Origin: UBA12481 sp012523435
GTDB lineage: Bacteria; Bacteroidota; Bacteroidia; Bacteroidales; UBA12481
Assembly (NCBI GenBank): GCA_028686135.1
Contig: JAQUCP010000013.1
Span: forward strand, 1-64,000
Reading direction: 5' to 3'
DNA: 64,000 nucleotides
Notes under the pieces: generated by a model
Databases searched by the model: none
Seen by the model: only the letters and a program-made list of their open reading frames with translations
What the model was told of the DNA's origin: nothing
Shown here: positions 52,922 through 59,721 of the stretch, one piece after another
How the letters are laid out: every line of letters starts with the position of its first letter
Position numbering within the stretch: position 1 is the stretch's first letter
Position numbers and translations under genes: made by a program

Positions 52922-53707
52922 TTAGTGTGTTTCAGTAGGGGTGCTTTCTCCGGATAGGGTTAATCGGGTTACCGGCGCAAGGTTTGGATTACGTTCCAAG
53001 TGGAAAAAGTAGTTTTCACATGTTAACGCATTGTAAACGAATATCTTACCACTCAGAATATTTCCAATTCCCAGGATCAGCTTAACTACCTCAGTAGCTT
53101 GAATCGTCCCGATCAGACCGGCAATGGTTCCGAAGATCCCGCCCTCAGAAGTGGAGGGGCTCTCTCCTGCAGAGGGAGGTTCGGGGAGAAGGCAGCGGAG
53201 TGTAGGTCCGCCCTGGTAATTTAAAACCGTAACTTGTCCTTCGAACTGATAAACAGCCCCATACACCACCGGTTTATTCATCAGAACGGCGGCATCATTG
53301 ATCAGAAATCGCACGGGAAAGTTATCGGTACAGTCCACCACAATCTGATAATTTTCCATGATGGAGCAGACATTTTCGGGAGTGAGTTTTCCTGGCCACA
53401 CGCGGATTTGGGCCTCCTGATTCATTTCCCGGAGCCTTGCAGCAGCTCTTTCTGCCTTTGGCAACCCAACCTCATCAGCGGCATAGAGCACCTGACGATT
53501 TAGATTGGACGCATCGATCCGGTCAAAATCAACAATCCCGATATGCCCTATTCCAGCTGCTGTCAGATACTGTAAGACCGGACTTCCGAGGCCTCCGGCT
53601 CCGATGACCAGTACGCGGGCTACTTTAAGCTGTTCCTGTCCTTTGATGCCAATTTCCGGGATGAGTATTTGCCGGCTATAGCGCTTTTGTTCGGAGGGGG
53701 TTAGCAT
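52922..53707 (-). CDS. ThiF/MoeB-family E1-like adenylyltransferase with incomplete zinc site
   Basis: A 261-residue cytoplasmic protein that adenylates the C-terminus of a small sulfur-carrier protein (ThiS/MoaD-type) in thiamine or molybdopterin synthesis. Seen: ATP loop GAGGLGS at 36-42, NLNRQ at 68-72, Lys84, and DCTDNF at 125-130. Only Cys172 (LRC) remains of the first zinc CxxC pair, the loop that normally has a Cys in PSCAEAGVLG reads PSTSEGGIFG, and the C-terminal CxxC is replaced by NPNLAPV. It is therefore an atypical member that may be structurally altered or use another carrier. No thiS or moaD neighbour is visible. Confidence 0.85.
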   Translation of the reverse strand: MLTPSEQKRYSRQILIPEIGIKGQEQLKVARVLVIGAGGLGSPVLQYLTAAGIGHIGIVDFDRIDASNLNRQVLYAADEVGLPKAERAAARLREMNQEAQIRVWPGKLTPENVCSIMENYQIVVDCTDNFPVRFLINDAAVLMNKPVVYGAVYQFEGQVTVLNYQGGPTLRCLLPEPPSAGESPSTSEGGIFGTIAGLIGTIQATEVVKLILGIGNILSGKIFVYNALTCENYFFHLERNPNLAPVTRLTLSGESTPTETH

Positions 53708-53743
53708 GGTTAAGTCGTTGAAAGTGTAAATGTAACGAAAAAG

Positions 53744-54133
53744 TCAATCGGTTTTTTCATCCGACCCGCCGGTTGTTGGCAGCACCCAACCCATCACAAT
53801 AGTACCAATCAGCCCAATCACCAGGATGATGATACGTGGCACCCAAGTTTTGATTAAAAGGGTGACAGAGAGCAGAATCATGACCCACATCAACAGGAGT
53901 GAGCGCATCTTCACTTTTCTCGACAATCCTTTCGTCTCCTGCCACTCTTGAATGTATCGTCCCAGACGCGGATGATTTATCAGCCTTTGATACAGACGGT
54001 CAGACCCACGGAGATAGCATCCGGCAGCGAGCAAGAGGAAAGGGGTCGTTGGGAGCCCCGGCACAAAAATCCCTAACACTCCCAAGCCTAAAAACAGGGA
54101 GCCAGCAATAATCCATAGGGGTTTTCTCACCAT
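53744..54133 (-). CDS. DUF454 (YbaN-family) small membrane protein
   Basis: A 129-residue inner-membrane protein. It begins MVRKPLWIIAGSLFLGLGVLGI, followed by VPGLPTTPFLLLAAGCYLRGSDRLYQRLINHPRLG, the DUF454 signature (PTTPFLLLAA.C..R.S..L...L..HP.LG), and has two further hydrophobic segments. The family's function is unknown. It lies downstream of the terminator that ends the stress operon and 36 bases before the ThiF-like gene. Confidence 0.93.
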   Translation of the reverse strand: MVRKPLWIIAGSLFLGLGVLGIFVPGLPTTPFLLLAAGCYLRGSDRLYQRLINHPRLGRYIQEWQETKGLSRKVKMRSLLLMWVMILLSVTLLIKTWVPRIIILVIGLIGTIVMGWVLPTTGGSDEKTD

Positions 54134-54143
54134 GAGTGTAAAA

Positions 54144-54180
54144 GTAAAAAAAACGGCCGGTTCAATTCTGACCGGCCGTT
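54144..54180 (-). terminator. Intrinsic terminator of the perR-katA-peroxiredoxin operon
   Basis: Perfect 10-bp GC-rich stem, AACGGCCGGT (54152-54161) and ACCGGCCGTT (54171-54180), with a 9-base loop. On the minus strand the stem is followed by a run of eight T residues. It begins 17 bases after the peroxiredoxin stop, the best terminator in the window. Confidence 0.9.
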
Positions 54181-54197
54181 CCTCTTAATCCTGACTC

Positions 54198-54905
54198 TTA
54201 CTTTTTGAGGACCTTCTTCATCACTTCATCCTTATCCAACTTCTTCGTGCAGAAGAACCAGTCGTAACAGGTCATTTCACCTTTACTTTCCATCCGCTCT
54301 TTGGCTGTTCCACAGGAACCAGCAGTCGGGACAATCACATCATCACCCGGACGCCAGTCGGCCGGCATGGCTACGCCAAACTCATCAGCAGCTTTCAGCG
54401 CGATCAGCACACGGTACAGCTCATCAAAGTTACGACCGAGGCTCAAGGGATAATAAATGATGGTACGAATGATTCCCTTGGGGTCAACAAAGAATACGGC
54501 ACGAACGGCCTTGGTGTTGCTTTCACCTGGCATCAACATACCGTATTTATTGGCCACTTCCATCGTAATATCTTCAATCAGAGGGAATTTCACTTCCACA
54601 TCCTTCATCCCCTTGTACTCAATCTTCTCCTTGATAGTCCTTAGCCAAGCAATATGGCTATAAAGTCCATCGACCGAAAGACCAACCAGCTTACAGTTTG
54701 CCTCTTCGAACTGCTTTTCCATGGTGGCAAAAGTCATGAACTCAGAGGTGCAAACCGGTGTAAAATCGGCCGGATGGCTGAAAAGAATTACCCAGCTACC
54801 CTTGTAGTCGTTCGGGAAGTGGATATTACCCTGGGTGGTAACTGCTTTAAATTCGGGAGCCGCATCGCCAATACGTGGCATGGCAAAAACTTCTTTTGAT
54901 TCCAT
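54198..54905 (-). CDS. Peroxiredoxin (Prx6/1-Cys-like AhpC/TSA family)
   Basis: A 235-residue peroxidase that reduces hydrogen peroxide and organic peroxides. The ATG at 54905 is chosen over 54953 because it opens the family-typical MESKEVFAMPRIGD and clears the katA stop. Seen: peroxidatic Cys52 in HPADFTPVCTSEF, the Arg in the FVDPKGIIRTIIYYPLS region, and a C-terminal extension with further Cys residues (SCGTAKERMESKGEMTCYDWFFC), as in the archaeal/bacterial Prx6 group. It is the last gene of a perR-katA-prx operon, 34 bases after katA, and ends in a strong terminator. Confidence 0.93.
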   Translation of the reverse strand: MESKEVFAMPRIGDAAPEFKAVTTQGNIHFPNDYKGSWVILFSHPADFTPVCTSEFMTFATMEKQFEEANCKLVGLSVDGLYSHIAWLRTIKEKIEYKGMKDVEVKFPLIEDITMEVANKYGMLMPGESNTKAVRAVFFVDPKGIIRTIIYYPLSLGRNFDELYRVLIALKAADEFGVAMPADWRPGDDVIVPTAGSCGTAKERMESKGEMTCYDWFFCTKKLDKDEVMKKVLKK

Positions 54906-54930
54906 TTTTATAGATTTAAATATTTGTAAA

Positions 54931-54945
54931 TTATAATTGTTAAAT
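54931..54945. promoter_or_regulatory. Possible Per box upstream of the peroxiredoxin
   Basis: TTATAATTGTTAAAT matches 11 of 14 defined bases of the Bacillus Per box (TTATAATnATTATAA), with the left half perfect. It sits 26-40 bases before the ATG at 54905, overlapping the katA stop. In AT-rich DNA this can be chance, and the Bacteroidota PerR site need not follow the Bacillus consensus. Confidence 0.3.
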
Positions 54946-56403
54946 CTTGACATTCAATCCTTTGGCTATCAGTATAGCCAAGTCCGGGTCGGCCTGATGA
55001 AAATGGCCGAGCTGCCGTTGGATGATTTCATCTCGTTTGGGGCCTGAGATACCGTTCATGGCATCCACGATATTCCCCACAGTATTGATTTGTTCCTTCT
55101 CGGTCATCACCTTCCGGAATAGCAGGCCTGGCTGAGTAAAATGATCATCATCATTTTCATTCCGATCATAAGCATCAGCGGGTTTGCCATCCAGGGGGAG
55201 GGGACTTTCACGGTAGGTTATGTCGGCTTCGATGCTATCGAAGCTGTTAGGGTAATAATTTGGAGCAGCGCCACCATTGCCATCGACATTCATCTGACCG
55301 TCGCGCATGTAATGATTTACTGGATTCAACGGCCGATTGACCGGGATTTGATGGTAATTGGCTCCCAAGCGATAGCGATGGGCATCCGGATAGGCAAAGA
55401 TCCTACCTTGCAACAGTTTGTCGGGCGATAGTCCAATGCCATCAATGGTGTGAGAAGGGGCAAAAGCTGCCTGTTCTACATCGGCAAAATAGTTTGCCGG
55501 AATCTCATTCAATTCCATGACACCCACATCAATCAGAGGAAACTCACTATGTGGCCAAACTTTTGTGATATCAAAAGGATTCCACTTGAACAGGCGCGAC
55601 TGCTCCTGAGTCATCACCTGGATCTTAAGGGCCCATTTGGGAAAATTTCCATCAGCAATTGCTTCTACCAGATCGCGTTGGGCATAATCGGGATCAGTTC
55701 CTTTTAGTTCCTCCGCCTGCTGACGATTAAGGGTGCGGTTTCCCTGAAGGGTTTTAAAATGAAACTTGACCCACACCCGCTCGTCCCGGCCGTTAATCAT
55801 TGAAAATGTGTGACTTCCATAGCCGTTCATGTGGCGATAGCCATCGGGTGTGCCGCGGTCGCTATACAAAATCATCACCTGATGTAGGGTTTCGGGGTTC
55901 AGACTGAAGTAGTCCCAGGTCATGGTTGCACTCTTCAGGTTGGTTTTCGGATCCCGCTTTTGGGTATGGATAAAATCCGGGAACTTTTTGGGGTCTTTGA
56001 TGAAAAAAACTGGTGTGTTATTCCCAACCAAATCCCAGTTTCCCTCTTCGGTATAAAACTTGACTGCAAATCCTCTCGGATCCCTCTCGGTATCAGCGCT
56101 TCCCTTCTCTCCGCCAACCGTTGAAAAGCGAACAAAAACGCGACACTGGTTCCCAACCTTACTCAACAGTTCCGCTCTGGTATAGCGGCTTATATCATTC
56201 GTAACGGTGAATGTGCCAAAGGCACCGGCTCCTTTTGCATGGACCACCCGCTCAGGAATACGTTCCCGGTTGAAGTGAGCCAACTTTTCATGCAGATAAT
56301 AGTCCTGAAGCAGGATCGGCCCCCGTGGACCGGCTGTCTGGCTGTCCTCGACCTCGTGATAAGGCCGGCCAGCAGTAGTGGTAAGCTTCTTTTTTTTGTC
56401 CAT
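54940..56403 (-). CDS. katA: Monofunctional heme catalase
   Basis: A 487-residue clade 3-type small-subunit catalase that dismutates hydrogen peroxide. Seen: distal His in ERVVHAKGAGAFGTF, Asn in FAVKFYTEEGNWDLVGNNTPVFF, the heme Tyr signature region RIFAYPDAHRYRLGANY, and NADPH-region residues. The N-terminus KKKLTTTAGRPYHEVEDSQTAGPRGP is standard. It follows perR by 48 bases and precedes the peroxiredoxin gene, so it is probably transcribed as one PerR-controlled unit. A catalase implies the organism tolerates some oxygen despite the glycyl radical enzyme. Confidence 0.98.
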   Translation of the reverse strand: MDKKKKLTTTAGRPYHEVEDSQTAGPRGPILLQDYYLHEKLAHFNRERIPERVVHAKGAGAFGTFTVTNDISRYTRAELLSKVGNQCRVFVRFSTVGGEKGSADTERDPRGFAVKFYTEEGNWDLVGNNTPVFFIKDPKKFPDFIHTQKRDPKTNLKSATMTWDYFSLNPETLHQVMILYSDRGTPDGYRHMNGYGSHTFSMINGRDERVWVKFHFKTLQGNRTLNRQQAEELKGTDPDYAQRDLVEAIADGNFPKWALKIQVMTQEQSRLFKWNPFDITKVWPHSEFPLIDVGVMELNEIPANYFADVEQAAFAPSHTIDGIGLSPDKLLQGRIFAYPDAHRYRLGANYHQIPVNRPLNPVNHYMRDGQMNVDGNGGAAPNYYPNSFDSIEADITYRESPLPLDGKPADAYDRNENDDDHFTQPGLLFRKVMTEKEQINTVGNIVDAMNGISGPKRDEIIQRQLGHFHQADPDLAILIAKGLNVKI

Positions 56404-56451
56404 TGGGTGTTGTATTAGGTTAAGTTAACTATGTGATTTTATGTTCTTTAA

Positions 56452-56916
56452 TTAAGCAATCGAACTCTTTCGATCAACCCTGATCGAGCGATGCTTGGAT
56501 GGATCTTCAAACCGTCCACTAATCTGCAATCTGACCTCATCTATGGTGAATCCAGGAATGGTGTGCTCCTCGAAATAGAGTTCCAGCATCCGAGTCAACT
56601 CCTCGTTGTAATAATCCTCAATAGAACTACAATCGGTACAATAGATGTGATGATGTGGATCAAGAAAGATATCGTACCGCATCACATCACTCTCGGTTTT
56701 TACTTTCATCACCATACCCCTTTTAACAAGGGTCTCCAGGATGTGATAAATAGTTCCGGTGGCAACGTTTGGCTGGGTTTTATGAACAATGCTGGCCACC
56801 TCCTCTACGGTAGGATGAGATCTCAGAGAAAAGAGAGCCTCCACTACCGCCAACCGCTGCGGAGTAATCCGCATCCCATGCTCGCTCAACAAATTCCTGA
56901 TTTTTGTTTTATCCAT
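56452..56916 (-). CDS. perR: Fur-family peroxide-responsive repressor (PerR type)
   Basis: A 154-residue metal-dependent repressor. The N-terminal winged helix has GMRITPQRLAVVEAL and ATGTIYHILETLVKRGMV, and the metal-binding half has DPHHHIYCTDC (His88-His90, Cys93, Cys96), with Asp101 at the position used by PerR where Fur has Glu. Only one CxxC is present; the second structural-zinc CxxC of Bacillus PerR is missing, as in some Bacteroidota and proteobacterial members. It heads perR-katA-prx and is preceded by two palindromes (56927-56943, 56947-56973), so autoregulation is likely. PerR rather than Fur is chosen from the downstream genes. Confidence 0.88.
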   Translation of the reverse strand: MDKTKIRNLLSEHGMRITPQRLAVVEALFSLRSHPTVEEVASIVHKTQPNVATGTIYHILETLVKRGMVMKVKTESDVMRYDIFLDPHHHIYCTDCSSIEDYYNEELTRMLELYFEEHTIPGFTIDEVRLQISGRFEDPSKHRSIRVDRKSSIA

Positions 56917-56926
56917 TGGTTTTTAC

Positions 56927-56943
56927 TTAAGAATCGTTCCTAA
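56927..56943. promoter_or_regulatory. Palindrome just upstream of perR
   Basis: TTAAGAA-TCG-TTCCTAA, seven-base arms with one mismatch and a three-base centre. It ends ten bases before the perR ATG on the minus strand. Position suits autorepression; the spacing differs from the classic 7-1-7 Fur/Per box. Confidence 0.45.
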
Positions 56944-56946
56944 TAA

Positions 56947-56973
56947 GAAACATTTTAAAGTACAAAATGTTTC
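56947..56973. promoter_or_regulatory. Perfect 10-7-10 palindrome between perR and the GH3 gene
   Basis: GAAACATTTT and AAAATGTTTC flank seven bases. It lies 30 bases upstream of perR and 50 bases upstream of the divergent GH3 ATG at 57023, so it could serve either promoter. It also contains a TACTTTAA on the minus strand that is near the -7 consensus. Confidence 0.5.
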
Positions 56974-56978
56974 CGGCA

Positions 56979-57009
56979 TATCAAAAAATCATTTGATACT
57001 TTTGATACT
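56979..57009. repeat. TATCAAA/TTTGATA repeats over the GH3 promoter
   Basis: TATCAAA (56979-56985) and TTTGATA (56992-56998) form an inverted repeat with a six-base centre, and TTTGATACT is directly repeated at 56992-57000 and 57001-57009. The repeat region contains TACTTTTG (56997-57004), an exact TAnnTTTG -7 element 18 bases before the GH3 ATG. Confidence 0.5.
56997..57004 (+). promoter_or_regulatory. -7 promoter element of the GH3 glycosidase
   Basis: TACTTTTG, an exact TAnnTTTG match embedded in the TTTGATACT repeats and just downstream of the GAAACATTTT palindrome. No TTG at 19-21 bases upstream. Confidence 0.45.
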
Positions 57010-57022
57010 AAACTGGTTGGCC

Positions 57023-59683
57023 ATGAAACGATTTTTTCTCATTCTGATCATTTCCCTTATTGCAAGCGGGATTCAAGGGCAGACATACCGTAACTCGGAA
57101 GCTCCGATAGAGGAGCGGGTTCGTGACTTAATCAAGCGGATGACACCAGAGGAGAAGTTTTGGCAATTGTTTATGATACCTGGGGATCTCACCATTGGCA
57201 AGGAGAAGTTAATGACGGGCATCTTCGGGTTTCAGGTATCGACGGAGGGGCGGTCGGCTGGAGCCACACAGCAGCTATTAAACTACAGTCCAGGGGCTTC
57301 TGCTGGTGAGGCAGCCCGTCAAATCAATGAGATTCAGCGGTTCTTCCGGGAGGAGTCGCGGCTGGGTATCCCGGTGATTCCTTTTGATGAGGGGCTGCAT
57401 GGACTGGTGCGGCGGGGTGCCACCTCGTTTCCCCAGGCTATCGGGCTAGCTGCGACCTTCGATACGGAGCTGGTGGGGCGGGTAGCGCGGGCGATCGCTC
57501 GCGAAAGCCGCTCCCGTGGCATCCGCCAGATCCTCTCGCCAGTGATCAACATCGCATCCGACGTGCGCTGGGGGCGCGTGGAGGAGACCTACGGCGAAGA
57601 TCCATTCCTGGCCTCGGAAATGTCGGTGGCCTTCGTCTCGGAATTCGAAAACCTGGGCATCATCACCACACCAAAACACCTCATCGCAAATGTGGGCGAC
57701 GGCGGTCGCGATAGCTACCCAATCCATTTAAGCGAACGATACCTCCGCGAGATTCACCTACCCCCATTCGCAGCTAGCTTCAATCGGGGCGGGACCCGCT
57801 CAGTGATGACATCCTATAATACTTACGACGGACAATTTTGTTCTGGAAATGCCTGGATATTAAATCGTTGGCTGAAAGAAGAGATGCATTTCGATGGGTT
57901 CGTGATCTCCGATGCTAATGCTGTCGGTGGAGCTAATGTCCTCCACATGACCGCCCAAGAGTATTGGCAATCGGGGGCTGACGCCATGAACGGTGGACTG
58001 GATGTAATCTTCCAGACCTCGCACGATCACGGCGCATTGTTCATCGATGGTTTTCTCAACGGAGCGATCCCACAGGAGGTGATTGACCAAGCGGTAGCCC
58101 GAGTGCTGAAAGCCAAATTTGAGCTCGGGCTGTTCGAAGATCCCTATGTCGATCCGGCAGAAGCGGAACGACTGAACGGTCATCCTGAGCATCGCGAAGT
58201 GGCTCTCGAGGCCGCCCGAAAATCTATCGTCCTGCTTAAAAATGAGAAAGACATCCTCCCCCTGGCCACCAACTCTCAAAAAATAGCTGTCATCGGCCAG
58301 GATGCCATGGAAGCCCGCCTGGGCGGATACAGCGGTCCGGGGATCAACAGAATATCCATCCTGGAAGGCCTCCGTCAACGGTGCCAAGGAACCAGCACGG
58401 AAATATTCTATGCCCCCGGTGTTCCAAGAGAAGAAGCAGCCCTGATACCGGTGCCACCATCTGCCCTGTTCCACCAGGATGGATCGGGAAGAAAACAAGG
58501 GCTTAAAGGACTCTATTACAACAATATAAGCTTTGAAGGAGATCCGGTAATCAGCAGAATCGACCCCCAGATCCGGTTTCAATGGACCCTGTTCGGCCCC
58601 GACCAGGCCAAGACAGGCAACCAGTTTTATTCGGTCAGATGGAGCGGACAGCTGTTATCCCCCGGATCGGGCACCTGGCGTATCGGGATTGATGGCAACG
58701 ATGGGTACCGTCTGTTCATCGATGATGAGCTGGTGATCGACAACTGGGTAAAACGGACCAAAGGAGTAGTGACGGTTCCCTACCGGTTTGAGTCGGGAAG
58801 AGTGTATGACATCCGCATCGACTATTATGAGCCTGCCGGAAATGCCTGGTTCAGCCTGGTGTGGGACAAAGGTATCAACCCTTCGGATTCCGCTCTGGCT
58901 GAAGCTGTTGCACTGGCTACGAAGGCTGATCTGGCACTGATAGTAGCTGGCATTGAGGAGGGAGAGTTCCGCGATCGGGCGCTGCTGGGACTGCCGGGGC
59001 GGCAAGAGGAGCTGATCCGGCGGGTGGCTTCAACCGGAAAACCGGTTATCGTCGTGCTCGTTGGGGGTAGCGCAGTAACCATGTCGGAGTGGCTGGATGA
59101 TGTGGACGGGCTGTTGGATGTCTGGTATCCCGGAGAAGCCGGTGGCCAAGCCGTGGCGGAAGTGCTGTTTGGCGACTACAATCCCGCCGGGCGCCTGCCA
59201 GTGACCTTCCCGGTACACGAAGGCCAGTGCCCGCTGGTATATAACCATAAACCTACCGGCCGGGGCGACGACTATCTCAATCTGACCGGGCAACCCCTGT
59301 TTCCTTTTGGCTTTGGGTTGAGTTACACCACATTCGATTATCAGGATATTCGGCTCGAGCATCATTCGGTAAAAGCTGGCGAGAGCACCAAACTCTCCTT
59401 CACGCTCACCAACAGTGGACCGGTGGCTGGTGAAGAGGTCGTGCAGCTGTATATCCGGGATGATTACGCCTCCCTAGCGCGTCCGGTTCTGGAACTCAAA
59501 GGTTTTCAGCGTGTTAGCCTGAATCCGGGTGAATCCAGGGTTATCACCTTCGACATCACCCCCGATCTGCTGATGATGTTGGATATCAATCTCAAACCCG
59601 TAATTGAGCCTGGCACCTTCACCCTAATGGTGGGAGGATCATCGAAAGACTTGAGACTGAAGGTGGCGCTGTCAACTCTCTAG
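57023..59683 (+). CDS. GH3 beta-glycosidase with inserted PA14 domain, exported
   Basis: An 886-residue retaining glycosidase (beta-glucosidase or beta-xylosidase class). The ATG at 57023 opens a normal signal peptide (MKRFFLILIISLIASGIQGQ). Order: catalytic barrel with ESRLGIPVIPFDEGLHG and the nucleophile Asp in FDGFVISDANAVGG, the second alpha/beta sandwich with VLLKNEKDILPL, a PA14 domain inserted at about 494-625 (GLKGLYYNNISFEGDP, DGNDGYRLFIDDELVIDNW), the rest of the sandwich, PFGFGLSYTTFDY, and the C-terminal fibronectin-like domain. The PA14 insert is typical of GH3 enzymes acting on oligosaccharides. A strong hairpin ends the gene. Confidence 0.93.
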   Translation: MKRFFLILIISLIASGIQGQTYRNSEAPIEERVRDLIKRMTPEEKFWQLFMIPGDLTIGKEKLMTGIFGFQVSTEGRSAGATQQLLNYSPGASAGEAARQINEIQRFFREESRLGIPVIPFDEGLHGLVRRGATSFPQAIGLAATFDTELVGRVARAIARESRSRGIRQILSPVINIASDVRWGRVEETYGEDPFLASEMSVAFVSEFENLGIITTPKHLIANVGDGGRDSYPIHLSERYLREIHLPPFAASFNRGGTRSVMTSYNTYDGQFCSGNAWILNRWLKEEMHFDGFVISDANAVGGANVLHMTAQEYWQSGADAMNGGLDVIFQTSHDHGALFIDGFLNGAIPQEVIDQAVARVLKAKFELGLFEDPYVDPAEAERLNGHPEHREVALEAARKSIVLLKNEKDILPLATNSQKIAVIGQDAMEARLGGYSGPGINRISILEGLRQRCQGTSTEIFYAPGVPREEAALIPVPPSALFHQDGSGRKQGLKGLYYNNISFEGDPVISRIDPQIRFQWTLFGPDQAKTGNQFYSVRWSGQLLSPGSGTWRIGIDGNDGYRLFIDDELVIDNWVKRTKGVVTVPYRFESGRVYDIRIDYYEPAGNAWFSLVWDKGINPSDSALAEAVALATKADLALIVAGIEEGEFRDRALLGLPGRQEELIRRVASTGKPVIVVLVGGSAVTMSEWLDDVDGLLDVWYPGEAGGQAVAEVLFGDYNPAGRLPVTFPVHEGQCPLVYNHKPTGRGDDYLNLTGQPLFPFGFGLSYTTFDYQDIRLEHHSVKAGESTKLSFTLTNSGPVAGEEVVQLYIRDDYASLARPVLELKGFQRVSLNPGESRVITFDITPDLLMMLDINLKPVIEPGTFTLMVGGSSKDLRLKVALSTL

Positions 59684-59707
59684 ATTTATCATTTCCAGAG
59701 AGTTGAC
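59671..59707. terminator. Hairpin between convergent GH3 and GH27 genes, probable shared terminator
   Basis: Perfect 11-bp inverted repeat GTCAACTCTCT (59671-59681) and AGAGAGTTGAC (59697-59707) with a 15-base loop. The left arm ends at the first base of the GH3 stop codon. A T-rich stretch follows on the plus strand (TATTATTTATTTG), so it works best for GH3; no clear T-run follows on the minus strand. Confidence 0.65.
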
Positions 59708-59721
59708 GTCGCTCCTATTAT

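Noticed and set aside
56404..56451. AGTTAACT palindrome between perR and katA as an operator
   Set aside because: Only eight bases and AT-rich; perR and katA look co-transcribed, so an operator is not needed here.
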